DNA of 64,000 nt from Gammaproteobacteria bacterium (GCA_022826885.1 JAJDUB010000035.1:33459-97458); one strand, 5' to 3'; positions 8,484 through 17,960 are shown, counted from the first letter of the stretch. Program-made: numbers and translations. The notes: generated by a model not told the origin, from the letters alone.

Positions 8484-10301
8484 TCATGACTGTTCTCCCT
8501 GTTGAAGGATTTTGCGCCACATATCGAAGGCTTCGGGGAGATACATGGTCGGATCTTCGAGTGGCAGTTCAAACTGATATATCTTTTTTTCATCCGCAGC
8601 CTTCTGCCATCTTCGCAGGTGCCTCTCTACATCCTTCTCGCAGTAATACTTAGTGCGCTCGTCAACTGGATCACCATCCTGCTTCGGCCATTTGGGGTGA
8701 GCCATGTAGAGCCGGATGGGGACGCTGATGACGTAGGGGGTCCCCTGTTGGCGGAATCGTTCGATTGCTTTGGCATCGATACCATGATGAGAACCTGACA
8801 CTGCATCGGGCAGTGGTGGAGGGGCGTTGTCGATCTCTGGCTTCCACACGGCCTCCAGGGTCCGGTCGATTTCTTTTTGCTCCGTCACCGACCAACTCAA
8901 GGATTCGGACTTCACGGAAGGAATCTCCGTCTCTGCACGAGGCGGGGCGTGCCGAATCGATTTCGGGTCCATGCTCTCCTCCCAGTCCTGCGGTTGCCCC
9001 TCGGAGATCATGGTCTTGAGGCATGCCCTAACCACGTTCTCAACGTCGGCGAGTTGGGTAACGCGCCGCTCCTTTTCCTCCGGCGTCAGATTGTCCTGGG
9101 TATTGCCATGCACAATATCCGAGCGGTGATCGTAGAACGCCTTAATCAAGTCTCTTGTTTGTTCCCTCTCTGGGTGCGAATCCGCGAAATACCATGATCC
9201 TCTTCTCGAGGTGATCTTCCGTTGGTTCCAGTCCTCACCTTCTCCCATGAATAGGGCTTCCAGAGCGATGCACACGTCAATTACCTTATCCTCATGCTCC
9301 ATCCTTTCGGTGCTGTCTCGCAGGCGGCGGAGGGCCAGATTCAGCACACGTTGTGTCTGTTCTGGTAGGGTGGCATATTTGCCTATTAACTCGATAAGTT
9401 CAGCGTTGTTTATGGGCCGTTGAGTTGAAGTACGTCGAGAAGCTAATATGGGCAATAGGATCTGCGAAGTACAACTAGATAGAGGTCGTGTTGTGTGGAA
9501 GAACGGTAGGGTTGCAGCGACGGGGCCGGGCGTGAAATGAGTATTGCCAAAGATGTGCAATCCCTTACCCCATACCAAACCGAGAATGTCCACTAATCGA
9601 GGTATTGGGATCCCATGCTCAAACCGGGCCATAGTTGGCACGGGTTGTAATAGAGTACTTACATGTCGCTTAAAATCGTTTGCCTCAAGCCCCCTACGCT
9701 CGAAGCTTTTGACTTCAAGTGCGCATACGTCGCCAACAGGATCTGTTGGCCATCCAGAGTTAAAGTTTGTATCCCGTATCGAAGGATCTGCATTTATCTT
9801 CTGCAAAGCTTCTTGATATGGGAGAAGGGTACAGTAGTCGTCCAATAGTATTGCATTCGATACTAACGCTCCCTTCAGCAGATAGAAGCTATGGACCTTG
9901 ATCATACCGTGGGCCGCGAACTCCATGGCGTATGTCGCTGCTGTCTCGACGCCATGCCCAGCGGCGGCTAATAGCAGTTTGCAAGTGGCGGTCAGAGCAT
10001 CGAGCTGGACTTCACCCTGGTTCCCCCACTCATCCCCGGTAGAAACGGTGTCCGCTGGCGGCTGCGTTTGGCGTCCCGTATCCCAATGAACTTCGACCCA
10101 GTTCTGTACATCTTGGAAGGCAGGCACAGCGGCTAACCACCTATCCTTTCTCTGGAGCATGTTCTTTACTGCCCCTTCAAGTTGCCAACTGATCAGCGGA
10201 ATGCCGGTGACTGGGACATTGCCTCCCGAGGGAGTTCCAAACTGTGCCAAAGCGTGTCCCAGCAGTTCTTCGATGCTGTCGAGACTTGATGTTTGCTTCA
10301 C
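8484..10301 (-). CDS. ApeA-like HEPN-domain protein, probable abortive-infection RNase
   Basis: This protein has 605 aa from the GTG at 10301. That start is chosen because AAGAAGGTGG precedes it and it forms a GTGA overlap with the stop of the regulator gene; upstream TTG and ATG codons (10331, 10325) have no good ribosome site. Residues about 315-425 resemble the Apea-like HEPN domain, with DVCIALEALF and the catalytic-type motif FYDHRSDIVHG (R393, H398; Rx4H). The N-terminal 300 residues resemble the poorly defined ApeA N-terminal region, and the last 150 are unrecognised and proline-rich in part. ApeA proteins are known anti-phage HEPN nucleases. RNA cleavage here is inferred from the motif. 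Confidence 0.72.
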   Translation of the reverse strand: MKQTSSLDSIEELLGHALAQFGTPSGGNVPVTGIPLISWQLEGAVKNMLQRKDRWLAAVPAFQDVQNWVEVHWDTGRQTQPPADTVSTGDEWGNQGEVQLDALTATCKLLLAAAGHGVETAATYAMEFAAHGMIKVHSFYLLKGALVSNAILLDDYCTLLPYQEALQKINADPSIRDTNFNSGWPTDPVGDVCALEVKSFERRGLEANDFKRHVSTLLQPVPTMARFEHGIPIPRLVDILGLVWGKGLHIFGNTHFTPGPVAATLPFFHTTRPLSSCTSQILLPILASRRTSTQRPINNAELIELIGKYATLPEQTQRVLNLALRRLRDSTERMEHEDKVIDVCIALEALFMGEGEDWNQRKITSRRGSWYFADSHPEREQTRDLIKAFYDHRSDIVHGNTQDNLTPEEKERRVTQLADVENVVRACLKTMISEGQPQDWEESMDPKSIRHAPPRAETEIPSVKSESLSWSVTEQKEIDRTLEAVWKPEIDNAPPPLPDAVSGSHHGIDAKAIERFRQQGTPYVISVPIRLYMAHPKWPKQDGDPVDERTKYYCEKDVERHLRRWQKAADEKKIYQFELPLEDPTMYLPEAFDMWRKILQQGEQS

Positions 10302-11713
10302 GTGGGTGCCACCTTCTTGCTGCATTTCCAACGCGCACTCCGGCCATGTCCTATGGTTGCGATCAAACCTCTACCCTTGAGTATAGCGAGGTCTTCCCGC
10401 AATCGTCGCTCGTTAGTATGTGGTCCTAGCTGAGCGCGGATCTCGCGCAGCGCCAAACCATCATCAGCACGGTCCAACAGAGAGAGAATAGCCTCTTGTC
10501 GTTTTATCGCCCTGCTTCCAGTAAGCTGTTGCGGCACGAATTGGCCATGCCTGAAGCGTACAGCTACCCAACTGCCGGCATCTTCGATCTCAAGAGGAGG
10601 AAGCCCCGCTTCATTTACCAATTCTGCCATCTTGAGGGTCCCGACACCCCGCTCCTCAATGATCCCGCGCCGGTAGAAAGTGTGGGCAATCAATGGATTC
10701 CAAGGCTTGGATGCGTGCGGTTCGAACAGGTTCTCAGGCGTCATACCGAAATGTAACGATCCGGGGGAGGTCACTTCCAGACGGTCGGCGTAGATGGCCA
10801 CCCCTATTGACCCGCCACTATGAATTGAGTAGTCGCGGTGGCAAAGGGCATTAGCCAGCGCTTCCCGCGTCGCAAGAGGCGGATAGAGTGGTTCGTCGAT
10901 ACGCTGTATGCGATCTGGCTCGAACCGAGCGGCTATGGGGAGGCTATCCCGCAGGAATCGCTCAGCATGGGACAGCAGTGAGAAGGCGTTGCCAAGGAAC
11001 TTCCGATTGTCCAGAAATTCCATCTTGTCGATACCCCGAAAACGGGCAACGCGTAACTTACACTGCGGTATCTCGATCCCAAGACGTTCCTCCTTACCGA
11101 ACAGCACCGCCGCTGCCCGAAGCAATACACCGTCCTGCAATAGTCCAAGCCCACGCAGCAAATCGACCGGTTCCCGACTCGGAGGCTCATCTAGGCGACC
11201 GATCCTTACAGCCTCGGCAACTGTATTTCGAATTTCCACCATGTCCAGGTCATCCACCGACCACCCGGCAGCGGGCTGGTTCTCCCAGCGCTGTTCCTTG
11301 TGAACGCGCTCCAGGAGTATCCGGTTGTACTCATCAGCCGACATTTTAAGCGTTGTGTTACCGACTCGGCGGTAGGCGCTACCGCGGTAAGTATATGGTC
11401 TTGATATCCCCTGGTCCGTACTGACCAAGATTATTTCACGGTCGCCGCTCAAAGGAACCCGCTCGACCGTCGGAAACGCCAGAGGGTCGATTTGTCGAAG
11501 CTTGGCGCTCAGCTCCTCAATAGTGCGCTCGCTGACCTGCTGCCCAACAACGATTCCGGCTGGCGTTACGCCGAATAGCACTTGCCCGCCTTGCTGGTTC
11601 AGGAAAGCGCATACCGTCTTGGCCGCCTCGCGGCGCGTTCCGGTCGTCTCCTTGAATTCCAGCATTTCGGATTCGCCGGATGCTACTAGGGCTAATAGTT
11701 GGCCAGTGGTCAT
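10298..11713 (-). CDS. AlbA_2/Schlafen-type, GHKL-ATPase, winged-helix regulator (COG2865-like)
   Basis: This 471-aa protein has three parts. Residues about 10-125 form an AlbA_2 (Schlafen-type) putative nucleic-acid-binding domain (LEFKETTGTRREAAKTVCAF, GGQVLFGV, YRRVGNTTLKMSADEY). Residues about 240-380 form a GHKL-type ATPase (HATPase_c_4) with EALANALCHRDYS as the N box and RGVGTLKM as the G2-like box. A C-terminal winged helix (ILSLLDRADDGLALREIRAQLG) follows. Proteins of this build are usually listed as transcriptional regulators and often accompany type I restriction loci. Its stop overlaps the next gene's GTG (GTGA), so regulator and ApeA-like effector are coupled. A truncated paralogue precedes DUF3800. 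Confidence 0.85.
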   Translation of the reverse strand: MTTGQLLALVASGESEMLEFKETTGTRREAAKTVCAFLNQQGGQVLFGVTPAGIVVGQQVSERTIEELSAKLRQIDPLAFPTVERVPLSGDREIILVSTDQGISRPYTYRGSAYRRVGNTTLKMSADEYNRILLERVHKEQRWENQPAAGWSVDDLDMVEIRNTVAEAVRIGRLDEPPSREPVDLLRGLGLLQDGVLLRAAAVLFGKEERLGIEIPQCKLRVARFRGIDKMEFLDNRKFLGNAFSLLSHAERFLRDSLPIAARFEPDRIQRIDEPLYPPLATREALANALCHRDYSIHSGGSIGVAIYADRLEVTSPGSLHFGMTPENLFEPHASKPWNPLIAHTFYRRGIIEERGVGTLKMAELVNEAGLPPLEIEDAGSWVAVRFRHGQFVPQQLTGSRAIKRQEAILSLLDRADDGLALREIRAQLGPHTNERRLREDLAILKGRGLIATIGHGRSARWKCSKKVAPT

Positions 11714-11741
11714 AAACGCGTCCCACAGTTCTGATCTGGTA

Positions 11742-13190
11742 TCATGTTTTCAGAGTCATTCCAAAGAATTGGGATAGGCCCCCGTAAAGCTTAGACAGAT
11801 TAAAGTTGTTTTCTACTATAGACAGGTCTACTTTTCGAGCGTGGTCGGTAACATGAAATACAGAATTTCGATAGATTTTGAGGTTCCGCAATCTAGCTGT
11901 ATCTATCCATTCTTTAAGATTTGAATTGAGTACCTGTGGATTGTCTCGCACGATCTGAGCATACATCCGCAGTGGCTCATACAAAATCGCCGTGCTCACA
12001 CGGGTTGGAGCTACAGCCTCGTCGGCTCGTTGTAGACCGATATTCTCAGGAGTGTAGCCTATGGAAGCTGCGATGGTACGCTGGCTGCGCGTTTTGACAA
12101 AGGTAGCCAGATCTTCTTGTGTGGCGCTTCTTTCAGGTTGGTGCTGCCATTCGTTCAACATGATTTCATTCCACAAAACATCGACAGTCATTAACAATTC
12201 TCTGTAGTACTCGATATTCTGTCTGGCATGTTCAGCAGCCCGTCCATCACAATTAGATTCCAGTTCCCCTGAACCTATCAGTGATAACATCCCGATTTCC
12301 AACATAGGGGTTTGTATTGCGTCCTCATCTATCGAGAATTGCTGTTCCGGTCCGGATGGACAAACTTGGTTCAGGCATTCACTGAGAATGCGCATGGCGC
12401 GCCCTTGGGACCGGCTTGGACTCCATGAAGTCACCTCCTTGGTGATCTGTTCCAAGCTCTGCTGCTGTTCGCGGCACAGCGATTCCAATAAGTCTGCTAC
12501 ATGAGCGCAGCCCACCGTGTCGTGATGCAGTTCCATTCTTTCCAGGTTCATTAATCTGAATAAAACTGTGCAAATCAGTCTTTGATGTTCCGATAGACAG
12601 AGCAATTTTTCTACGCCTAAACCGAATAGCTTCTGCTTAAGCCGCATTAAGTATGCGTCGATTTGATGTTGGGCTTCTGGAGCCCTGTTGTACGATCCTT
12701 GATAGGACAGGAAACTCAGTTCCGAGGTACCTCTCGATAGGTTTGGATGAAGAAATGGGTCACGGAAATCGTGCAATCTTGCCGCCCATTCATTGTTATT
12801 ATCAATATAGACAGAGAGAGCATCGTCACACAAGGTATCTGATAGACGGCACGCCTTTTGGTAGTACTCAAATTCGGCATCAAGGAGTGCCAAGTACACT
12901 TTCAATGGTGCAAACGTTGCTATGCCAAGTAGAGTTCGATTCCATCGATTGTCTTCTAATCCTTGATCCTTCAACATCCGCTGTTGGACGCATGCGAGCC
13001 AATCGTCATCCTGATGCGTGTGGCTAGATTGGCAAGCTTCGGTTGCTCTTATCAAATGCATCATGTTCTTGGCGGCAATTTTACGAATCCCTTCCAGAAT
13101 GACCGTCCTGTGGTAGAACAGATTCCGATAAAGGTCTACATCTGTCTTGAGATCGGATAAGTCCATTCGACCGATGTCTATCGACTCCAT
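11742..13190 (-). CDS. Unrecognised 482-aa protein with two HEPN-type Rx4H motifs
   Basis: No named family was recognised. The protein is all-alpha in character, with no transmembrane segment or signal peptide. It has two regions resembling HEPN active sites: LHDFRDPFLHPN (R143, H148) in the first third, and LKIYRNSVFHVTDHARK (R441, H446) near the C-terminus. Both fit R(N/D)xxxH. The ATG follows the TAA of the orphan hsdS tail after one base, with GGTAAG as a weak ribosome site, so it is read within the restriction operon. It is lower in G+C than hsdM or hsdR, suggesting separate acquisition. A tandem-HEPN RNase is the working guess; a structural or scaffolding protein is the alternative. Confidence 0.5.
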   Translation of the reverse strand: MESIDIGRMDLSDLKTDVDLYRNLFYHRTVILEGIRKIAAKNMMHLIRATEACQSSHTHQDDDWLACVQQRMLKDQGLEDNRWNRTLLGIATFAPLKVYLALLDAEFEYYQKACRLSDTLCDDALSVYIDNNNEWAARLHDFRDPFLHPNLSRGTSELSFLSYQGSYNRAPEAQHQIDAYLMRLKQKLFGLGVEKLLCLSEHQRLICTVLFRLMNLERMELHHDTVGCAHVADLLESLCREQQQSLEQITKEVTSWSPSRSQGRAMRILSECLNQVCPSGPEQQFSIDEDAIQTPMLEIGMLSLIGSGELESNCDGRAAEHARQNIEYYRELLMTVDVLWNEIMLNEWQHQPERSATQEDLATFVKTRSQRTIAASIGYTPENIGLQRADEAVAPTRVSTAILYEPLRMYAQIVRDNPQVLNSNLKEWIDTARLRNLKIYRNSVFHVTDHARKVDLSIVENNFNLSKLYGGLSQFFGMTLKT

Positions 13191-13191
13191 C

Positions 13192-13320
13192 TTACTTACC
13201 GAACCTCTGAGATTGTGCCGCTAAATCCAACTCCTCCACCCGAATTTTCCCCGTCATAAGCTTCTGCAACAGCGCCTTGAACAGATTCTCCAGCAGGGCT
13301 GTAATTTGTTCAAGGGTCAT
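13192..13320 (-). pseudogene. Orphan C-terminal tail of an HsdS subunit (42 codons)
   Basis: The 42 codons begin MTLEQITALLENLFKALLQK and continue with LMTGKIRVEELDL. They align without gaps to the last 35 residues of the complete HsdS in this operon ([23 protein letters not shown]). Nucleotide identity is clearly lower than protein similarity, so this is not a fresh duplication but the end of a different hsdS allele. The ATG overlaps the stop of the protease gene (ATGA), and its TAA lies one base before the next start. It is probably a recombination scar, although the preserved coupling leaves room for a functional micro-protein. Confidence 0.75.
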
Positions 13321-14216
13321 AGGTCAGTCGTTGCTGTGACTCTGCTTACGTGTGGAGAATCTGACAGTGCCATCTCAATCGTATCGTTGACCGTATCCAG
13401 AGGGACCACAATCCCAATGTCGGCGTTTTCTCCGCTAGCAGGGTTGAGTTGGGTACCGCTAACCATCCCGATCAAGGCGTTCTTGGTGAATTGCTGAGTT
13501 CCCTTGATGCTTATCGGCTGTGGCTTCGTAATGACAGGTCCGCCGCTGTTTCCACCGAATACAGAGCCATCAATCAAGAATGTTCGGGCATTGCCTTTTA
13601 AGTAAGGTTGTATCTGGGCCAACACTCCATGACGTACCATCGGCCAATTCTTTACATCTTCATAAAATCCTGTCGGGAAACCTACAACAAACACATCATC
13701 TCCTTCACTTAACGACTTACCGAGCGAACTCTCCGTATTCATCAACGCCTTTGTCATATGCGTGTGTGGCGCAAACCCCCATGATTCAAGGTCTTGCCAG
13801 TTTTCGTAATGAGTTGGTGCTGTTGTAACTGCAACATCAACTGCCGCATCCTCCGGGGTGTACGCGCGATAGGCAATAGGGCCAAGTTTTGAACAACGAG
13901 CCATCCATTCCCTGTGTCTTGTCCAATAATGTCCAATTGGATAGCCGATGGAGCTTCTTCCTGATCCCGGAGATGCTTCATTCACTTCGAGATATGTACG
14001 CTTATCAGGTCCAATTTGATTGGCTTCTATATCATCTATTACGTGGGCACAAGTGACGTACCAAAGCCGCCATGGTTCGTCAGGTGTGTGGACACTCGGG
14101 TCGTGATCGTTGTAGTCGTCTGGACGAGCGTACACGAACCCTGTTCCCCGGACAGAACCTGAGTCGTTCCTTATCTTCAATGCTGACTGAACAAATTCTG
14201 GCCGTATCGATGCCAT
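13317..14216 (-). CDS. Trypsin-like serine protease
   Basis: This 299-aa protein has the S1-type triad in order: YVTCAHVID (H58), AAVDVAVTT (D127) and FGGNSGGPVIT (S224). The oxyanion segment GNSGGP is intact, so activity is expected. No signal peptide or PDZ domain is present, so it probably acts in the cytoplasm, as the protease parts of several anti-phage systems do. The ATG at 14216 shares one base with the stop of the HEPN-like gene (TGATG); a TTG three bases upstream is the alternative. The tight coupling suggests that the HEPN-like protein and the protease work together, one possibly activating or cleaving the other. The substrate is unknown. Confidence 0.85.
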   Translation of the reverse strand: MASIRPEFVQSALKIRNDSGSVRGTGFVYARPDDYNDHDPSVHTPDEPWRLWYVTCAHVIDDIEANQIGPDKRTYLEVNEASPGSGRSSIGYPIGHYWTRHREWMARCSKLGPIAYRAYTPEDAAVDVAVTTAPTHYENWQDLESWGFAPHTHMTKALMNTESSLGKSLSEGDDVFVVGFPTGFYEDVKNWPMVRHGVLAQIQPYLKGNARTFLIDGSVFGGNSGGPVITKPQPISIKGTQQFTKNALIGMVSGTQLNPASGENADIGIVVPLDTVNDTIEMALSDSPHVSRVTATTDL

Positions 14217-14821
14217 CAATCACCCCCCATGATGGATCCATCTTCATTGAAATGAGCCGTAGCCAAGTGTTCCCCTCGGCTACTTCCTACACGTGTAGCT
14301 TCCCGCCAGCCATCAAAGGTGTTTTCTCCAATCATTTGGATGATCTCTGCATGGATAATCACAAGATCTGGGATTACCAGCCCTGCTATGCCATGAACGA
14401 AGCCTACTGCCCTATGTTCTCCCTTTCTTCCTACCATCCAGTACTTCCGATCTGGATGACACATTTCTTCATCCAGATATTTAAGCAGGTTATCGATTGT
14501 ATTTGGCGTATTCTTTTCCACAAATTTCTTGATTCTCGCCTGACTCTTCGTCCCAAGGTTTCGATAGTTCTTCTCCGCTTCGTGCTTCTTAGTGATGGGA
14601 TGTCCTTCACTTTTTGCCAGTGCCTTCAAAGCTAACTCGAATGCAAGTCCTGTACATACGTGTGCCACGTTCAGTTCATTGGTGTCGGTCTCGATATCAT
14701 TCCGTCCACGTCCACTTATTTGGTCTTTTTCTAGAGCAGTCTTCATCCATACTTGGCTGTCTCCCAGCCAGTTGCTAATTGGTGCTCGATCCTCGATGTT
14801 TATCGTTCTTTTGAAGTTCAT
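14216..14821 (-). CDS. HEPN-like helical protein coupled to the protease
   Basis: This 201-aa protein is predominantly helical. The segment NVAHVCTGLAFELALKALAKSEG followed by KKHEAEKNYRNL resembles the first helices of HEPN proteins (xxGLAxELALKAL followed by a His-containing turn), and YLDEEMCHPDRKYWM resembles the family's later helix. A classical Rx4-6H site is not obvious, so it may be a non-catalytic or divergent HEPN. It starts 44 bases after hsdS and ends in a TGATG overlap with the protease gene. The A+T-richer composition compared with hsdM suggests transfer as a two-gene unit with the protease. Confidence 0.5.
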   Translation of the reverse strand: MNFKRTINIEDRAPISNWLGDSQVWMKTALEKDQISGRGRNDIETDTNELNVAHVCTGLAFELALKALAKSEGHPITKKHEAEKNYRNLGTKSQARIKKFVEKNTPNTIDNLLKYLDEEMCHPDRKYWMVGRKGEHRAVGFVHGIAGLVIPDLVIIHAEIIQMIGENTFDGWREATRVGSSRGEHLATAHFNEDGSIMGGD

Positions 14822-14865
14822 AATTTTTCTTGCTGATGTGGATGCTTATTTACCATCGATCCCCT

Positions 14866-16128
14866 TCAGCTTCGTAATTGCAGTTTTGAAAAGTCAAGAT
14901 CACCCGCGCGAATCTCACCTATCATCAGCTTGTGCAGCAGAGCCTTAAACAGTTCCTCTAGTACGGCCCCCTTGCGCCGATGTAGGTCTATCTTGCGATC
15001 AATGGCGTCGAGGATGGTAACGATATTCTGTTGCTCGTCTATGGTGGGCAGGGGAAAAAGGACCGTACGGAGCTTGGTCGCATTGATGTTAGCTTGTCCG
15101 ATGGCGCGGCTCGCGAGCTTCTTGATTTCCTCCTGTGTTCTCGGCCAGTTCATGAAGTAATTGAGAAATTCCGGGATGCATCGGTTTGTATCAACCACAA
15201 GACGCACGAGATAGGATGCAAAAACAGCGGGTCTATCGTTTTCAATAATCGCCATCCGCCCGACCAGATCGATGCTGTTTGTGCGATTGAATAGTAGATC
15301 GCCAGGGTTTACCCGGAACCTGTGATAGCTCTCCAAATCTAGTTCGACGAACTGAAGATTTCGGTAATGTACCTTTCCATCTTCCTGACAGTTCATTCGT
15401 AGAATCGGATAGGTACCGGACGTTCGACCCCGCACTGATAGGCCGTATTGCGTGGTCGTAGCCACATCACCGATTGCCGTAATTTCCCAACTCTCCGGCA
15501 CTGGTCCGATCTCAGTCTCTTTCTGCTGCTCATCCCGCAAGCCGCGCGTGAATATCGTTCGCATAGCGGCGTGCTTCAATTCCTGCGCGGTCGCAACACT
15601 CTGGTTCTGTGCTTTGATTGCGTCGCGTACCCTACCGAGCGCTACACTGATCGCCTGTTGCTCACTTAACGGGGGCTGAGGCACGTCCAGCCCTGCTAGG
15701 CGGCTGCGTGACAGGTTAGGGATCGTAGTTTTGTTGCCCGCGCCCTCAAAGAGGCCGAGCTGCGTAAAAGCGGATTGCAGGAAATATACGTAGAAGCGCG
15801 GCTCGACATCAGGGGCGATTGGTCGTAGTCTATGCAAGTGATTCTGAAACGACATCGTTTCCACTTCACCATTCCAGATTGCCGCACGCCCAATCTCGCC
15901 GCCCTCGCAAACGAGCAGGTCGCCTTGCCTCAGAAGCTTAGCAGGTAGTTCGCGATCAGGAATCGACATCTCGTCAACGGACGACAGGTCGACCTCGTCC
16001 CAGAGGACGTTGGATGTTCGCAGGAAAGGTGTCTTGTCAACTCCTTTACGTGCAGCGGCGGACATCGTTTTGCCAGCGCCGATCTCAAATAACTCCCCGA
16101 GCGGGTGCCACGTCCACGCTTTGTTCAT
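14866..16128 (-). CDS. hsdS: Type I restriction enzyme, S (specificity) subunit
   Basis: At 420 aa it has the usual length for a two-target-recognition-domain HsdS. TRD1 spans about residues 1-160 (from [17 protein letters not shown]), followed by the conserved helical spacer [23 protein letters not shown]2 spans about 205-360 (from [17 protein letters not shown]), with the second spacer [27 protein letters not shown] and the tail [16 protein letters not shown]. It sets the bipartite DNA target and bridges two HsdM. The start overlaps the hsdM stop by four bases (ATGA). The recognition sequence cannot be predicted by eye. Confidence 0.95.
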   Translation of the reverse strand: MNKAWTWHPLGELFEIGAGKTMSAAARKGVDKTPFLRTSNVLWDEVDLSSVDEMSIPDRELPAKLLRQGDLLVCEGGEIGRAAIWNGEVETMSFQNHLHRLRPIAPDVEPRFYVYFLQSAFTQLGLFEGAGNKTTIPNLSRSRLAGLDVPQPPLSEQQAISVALGRVRDAIKAQNQSVATAQELKHAAMRTIFTRGLRDEQQKETEIGPVPESWEITAIGDVATTTQYGLSVRGRTSGTYPILRMNCQEDGKVHYRNLQFVELDLESYHRFRVNPGDLLFNRTNSIDLVGRMAIIENDRPAVFASYLVRLVVDTNRCIPEFLNYFMNWPRTQEEIKKLASRAIGQANINATKLRTVLFPLPTIDEQQNIVTILDAIDRKIDLHRRKGAVLEELFKALLHKLMIGEIRAGDLDFSKLQLRS

Positions 16129-17960
16129 TCTAGGTTCACCAGCATCTTTGCTAACTGCGCGTCAATCTCACGTGCCTCTTCATCGAGACGCTGCATGTCG
16201 GCGATGATCTCCGATATAGGACGCTGAGCTACGTCGTCAGTCTGCCCCACCCACCGACTCGGGCTGAGGTTATAGTCGGCTTCCTCCACCTGTTCTCGGG
16301 TGATGACGGCAACCTCGCCATCGACCGGTTCACCCTTCAGGAAGGTAGCCGCCAACGAGCGAATATCCTCCCCCGGAATGTAGTTCTTGGGACGTCCCTT
16401 ACGAACGCGCCGGCTAGCGTTGAGGAGCACGATCCTGTCCTTGCGCACCGGTAGTTTGCGCTTCGACAGCACGACGATGATTCCGGCGGCGCTGGTGTTA
16501 TAGAACAGGTTGTCTGGCAACAGGATCACGCCGTCTATCAGGTCCCGGTCCACGAACCACTTGCGGATATTGCGCTCTCTATCCGACTGCTTGCTGCCGG
16601 AGCCGCGGGTCACCGCACCAGTGTCCAGCACTACCGCAGCCCGTCCGCGCTCGTTCAGGCAGGCCAGGGTGTGCTGGAGCCAGGCCCAGTCTCCCTTGCC
16701 GGTGGTGACGCCGCCAGCGGTGCGGAAGCGGTCGAACGGATCGTTCTCAAATATGTCCGGGTTGAAATCTTGGTTCCACATAGGGTTGGCGACCACGATG
16801 TCGTGGGCTGTGATCCGGCCTGCGGTGTCCTTGAACTTCGGGTTGATCATGGTGTCACCGCGCTCGATTCTAATATCCATGTCGTGGATAATCGCATTCA
16901 TGTGGGCGACGGCGTAGCTATCGGCTTGCAGTTCCTGCCCGTAGAGCTTGAGGGGAACGCGGCTGATGGGGTCGGTTTCGCGGGCGACCAGTTGCAGCTT
17001 GATAAGCAGCCCAGCGGAACCGCAGGCGTAATCGTGGCAGTCCTCGCCGGGCTTCGGGCGCATCAGGTGCGCCATCAGGAAGCCCACTTCCGTCGGGGTG
17101 AAGTACTCGCCGGCGCTCTGGCCGGAGCCTTCGGCGAACATGCGTAGCAGGTACTCGTAGGCGCGACCGAGGAAGTCGGGTTGCACGTCAGCGAGGCCGA
17201 GTCGGTACCTCGGATCGGAGACGGTTTCCACCACGGCGGCGAGTCGGGCCGGGTTGATATCGCGCTCACCGTTGCGCTCGGAAGCGAAGTCCACAAGGTC
17301 GATCACTCCTGAGAGTGACGGGTTTTGGCGAACCACGGCGCGCACGGCGCGGGTCAGGTGTTCGCCAATGTCGCTCGGTCGTGTGCTCCGTTTCCTTTCG
17401 TCCAAGGGCCAGTCATGGGTTTCACGCCCGCTGATGACCGCCCAGCGCGCCTCGGGGGGCAGGTAGAAGCGCAGGAGACCGTGGTCAGACTCCGCAATCT
17501 CCAGTGCCATTGCACGATCGCCATATTCTTCGGCGAGGCGATCGATCTCGTCATCGAAGACATCCGACAGCCGTTTGAGGAAGAGAAGTGGCAGCAGGTA
17601 GTCCTTGAATTTGGCCGCATCCTTCTCTCCGCGGATGGAGCAAGCCGCGTCCCACAGCATCTGCTCCATGGGCTTCGTCGAGGGAGTGGTCGAGTGTCTT
17701 CTTGCTCGTCGTTGTGTCACCCGTGCCGCCGCGTTGGCTGGCTCCGAGATTGCTGTCTCGTCGAGACCTGCGCTGACAGCCAACGCAGCGATTGCCTCTT
17801 TTGCTGCCTTCTGTGGCGCCGTTGAGCCTCCTTCCCAGCGATTCACTGTGGTGAAGGAAACGCCTAGTCGTTCAGCCAGTTGCTCCTGCGTGAGATCGAG
17901 TTTCGCGCGTATGGCGCGTAAAGCAGCCGGAATGTCAGAAATATTTGTAATATATGCCAT
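16125..17960 (-). CDS. hsdM: Type I restriction enzyme, M (adenine-N6 methylase) subunit with N-terminal HTH
   Basis: This 611-aa protein joins an XRE-type helix-turn-helix (residues about 10-60, [20 protein letters not shown]) through a basic linker to a complete HsdM. The helical N-terminal HsdM domain starts near residue 98, FTPTEVG is at 288-294, SAM motif I DYACGSAG at 310-317, and motif IV reads NPMW (392-395) instead of the common NPP(F/Y/W). The added HTH suggests that the methylase represses or times its own operon. Direct repeats overlap the start codon. This is the promoter-proximal gene of a 14-kb minus-strand operon. Confidence 0.94.
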   Translation of the reverse strand: MAYITNISDIPAALRAIRAKLDLTQEQLAERLGVSFTTVNRWEGGSTAPQKAAKEAIAALAVSAGLDETAISEPANAAARVTQRRARRHSTTPSTKPMEQMLWDAACSIRGEKDAAKFKDYLLPLLFLKRLSDVFDDEIDRLAEEYGDRAMALEIAESDHGLLRFYLPPEARWAVISGRETHDWPLDERKRSTRPSDIGEHLTRAVRAVVRQNPSLSGVIDLVDFASERNGERDINPARLAAVVETVSDPRYRLGLADVQPDFLGRAYEYLLRMFAEGSGQSAGEYFTPTEVGFLMAHLMRPKPGEDCHDYACGSAGLLIKLQLVARETDPISRVPLKLYGQELQADSYAVAHMNAIIHDMDIRIERGDTMINPKFKDTAGRITAHDIVVANPMWNQDFNPDIFENDPFDRFRTAGGVTTGKGDWAWLQHTLACLNERGRAAVVLDTGAVTRGSGSKQSDRERNIRKWFVDRDLIDGVILLPDNLFYNTSAAGIIVVLSKRKLPVRKDRIVLLNASRRVRKGRPKNYIPGEDIRSLAATFLKGEPVDGEVAVITREQVEEADYNLSPSRWVGQTDDVAQRPISEIIADMQRLDEEAREIDAQLAKMLVNLE

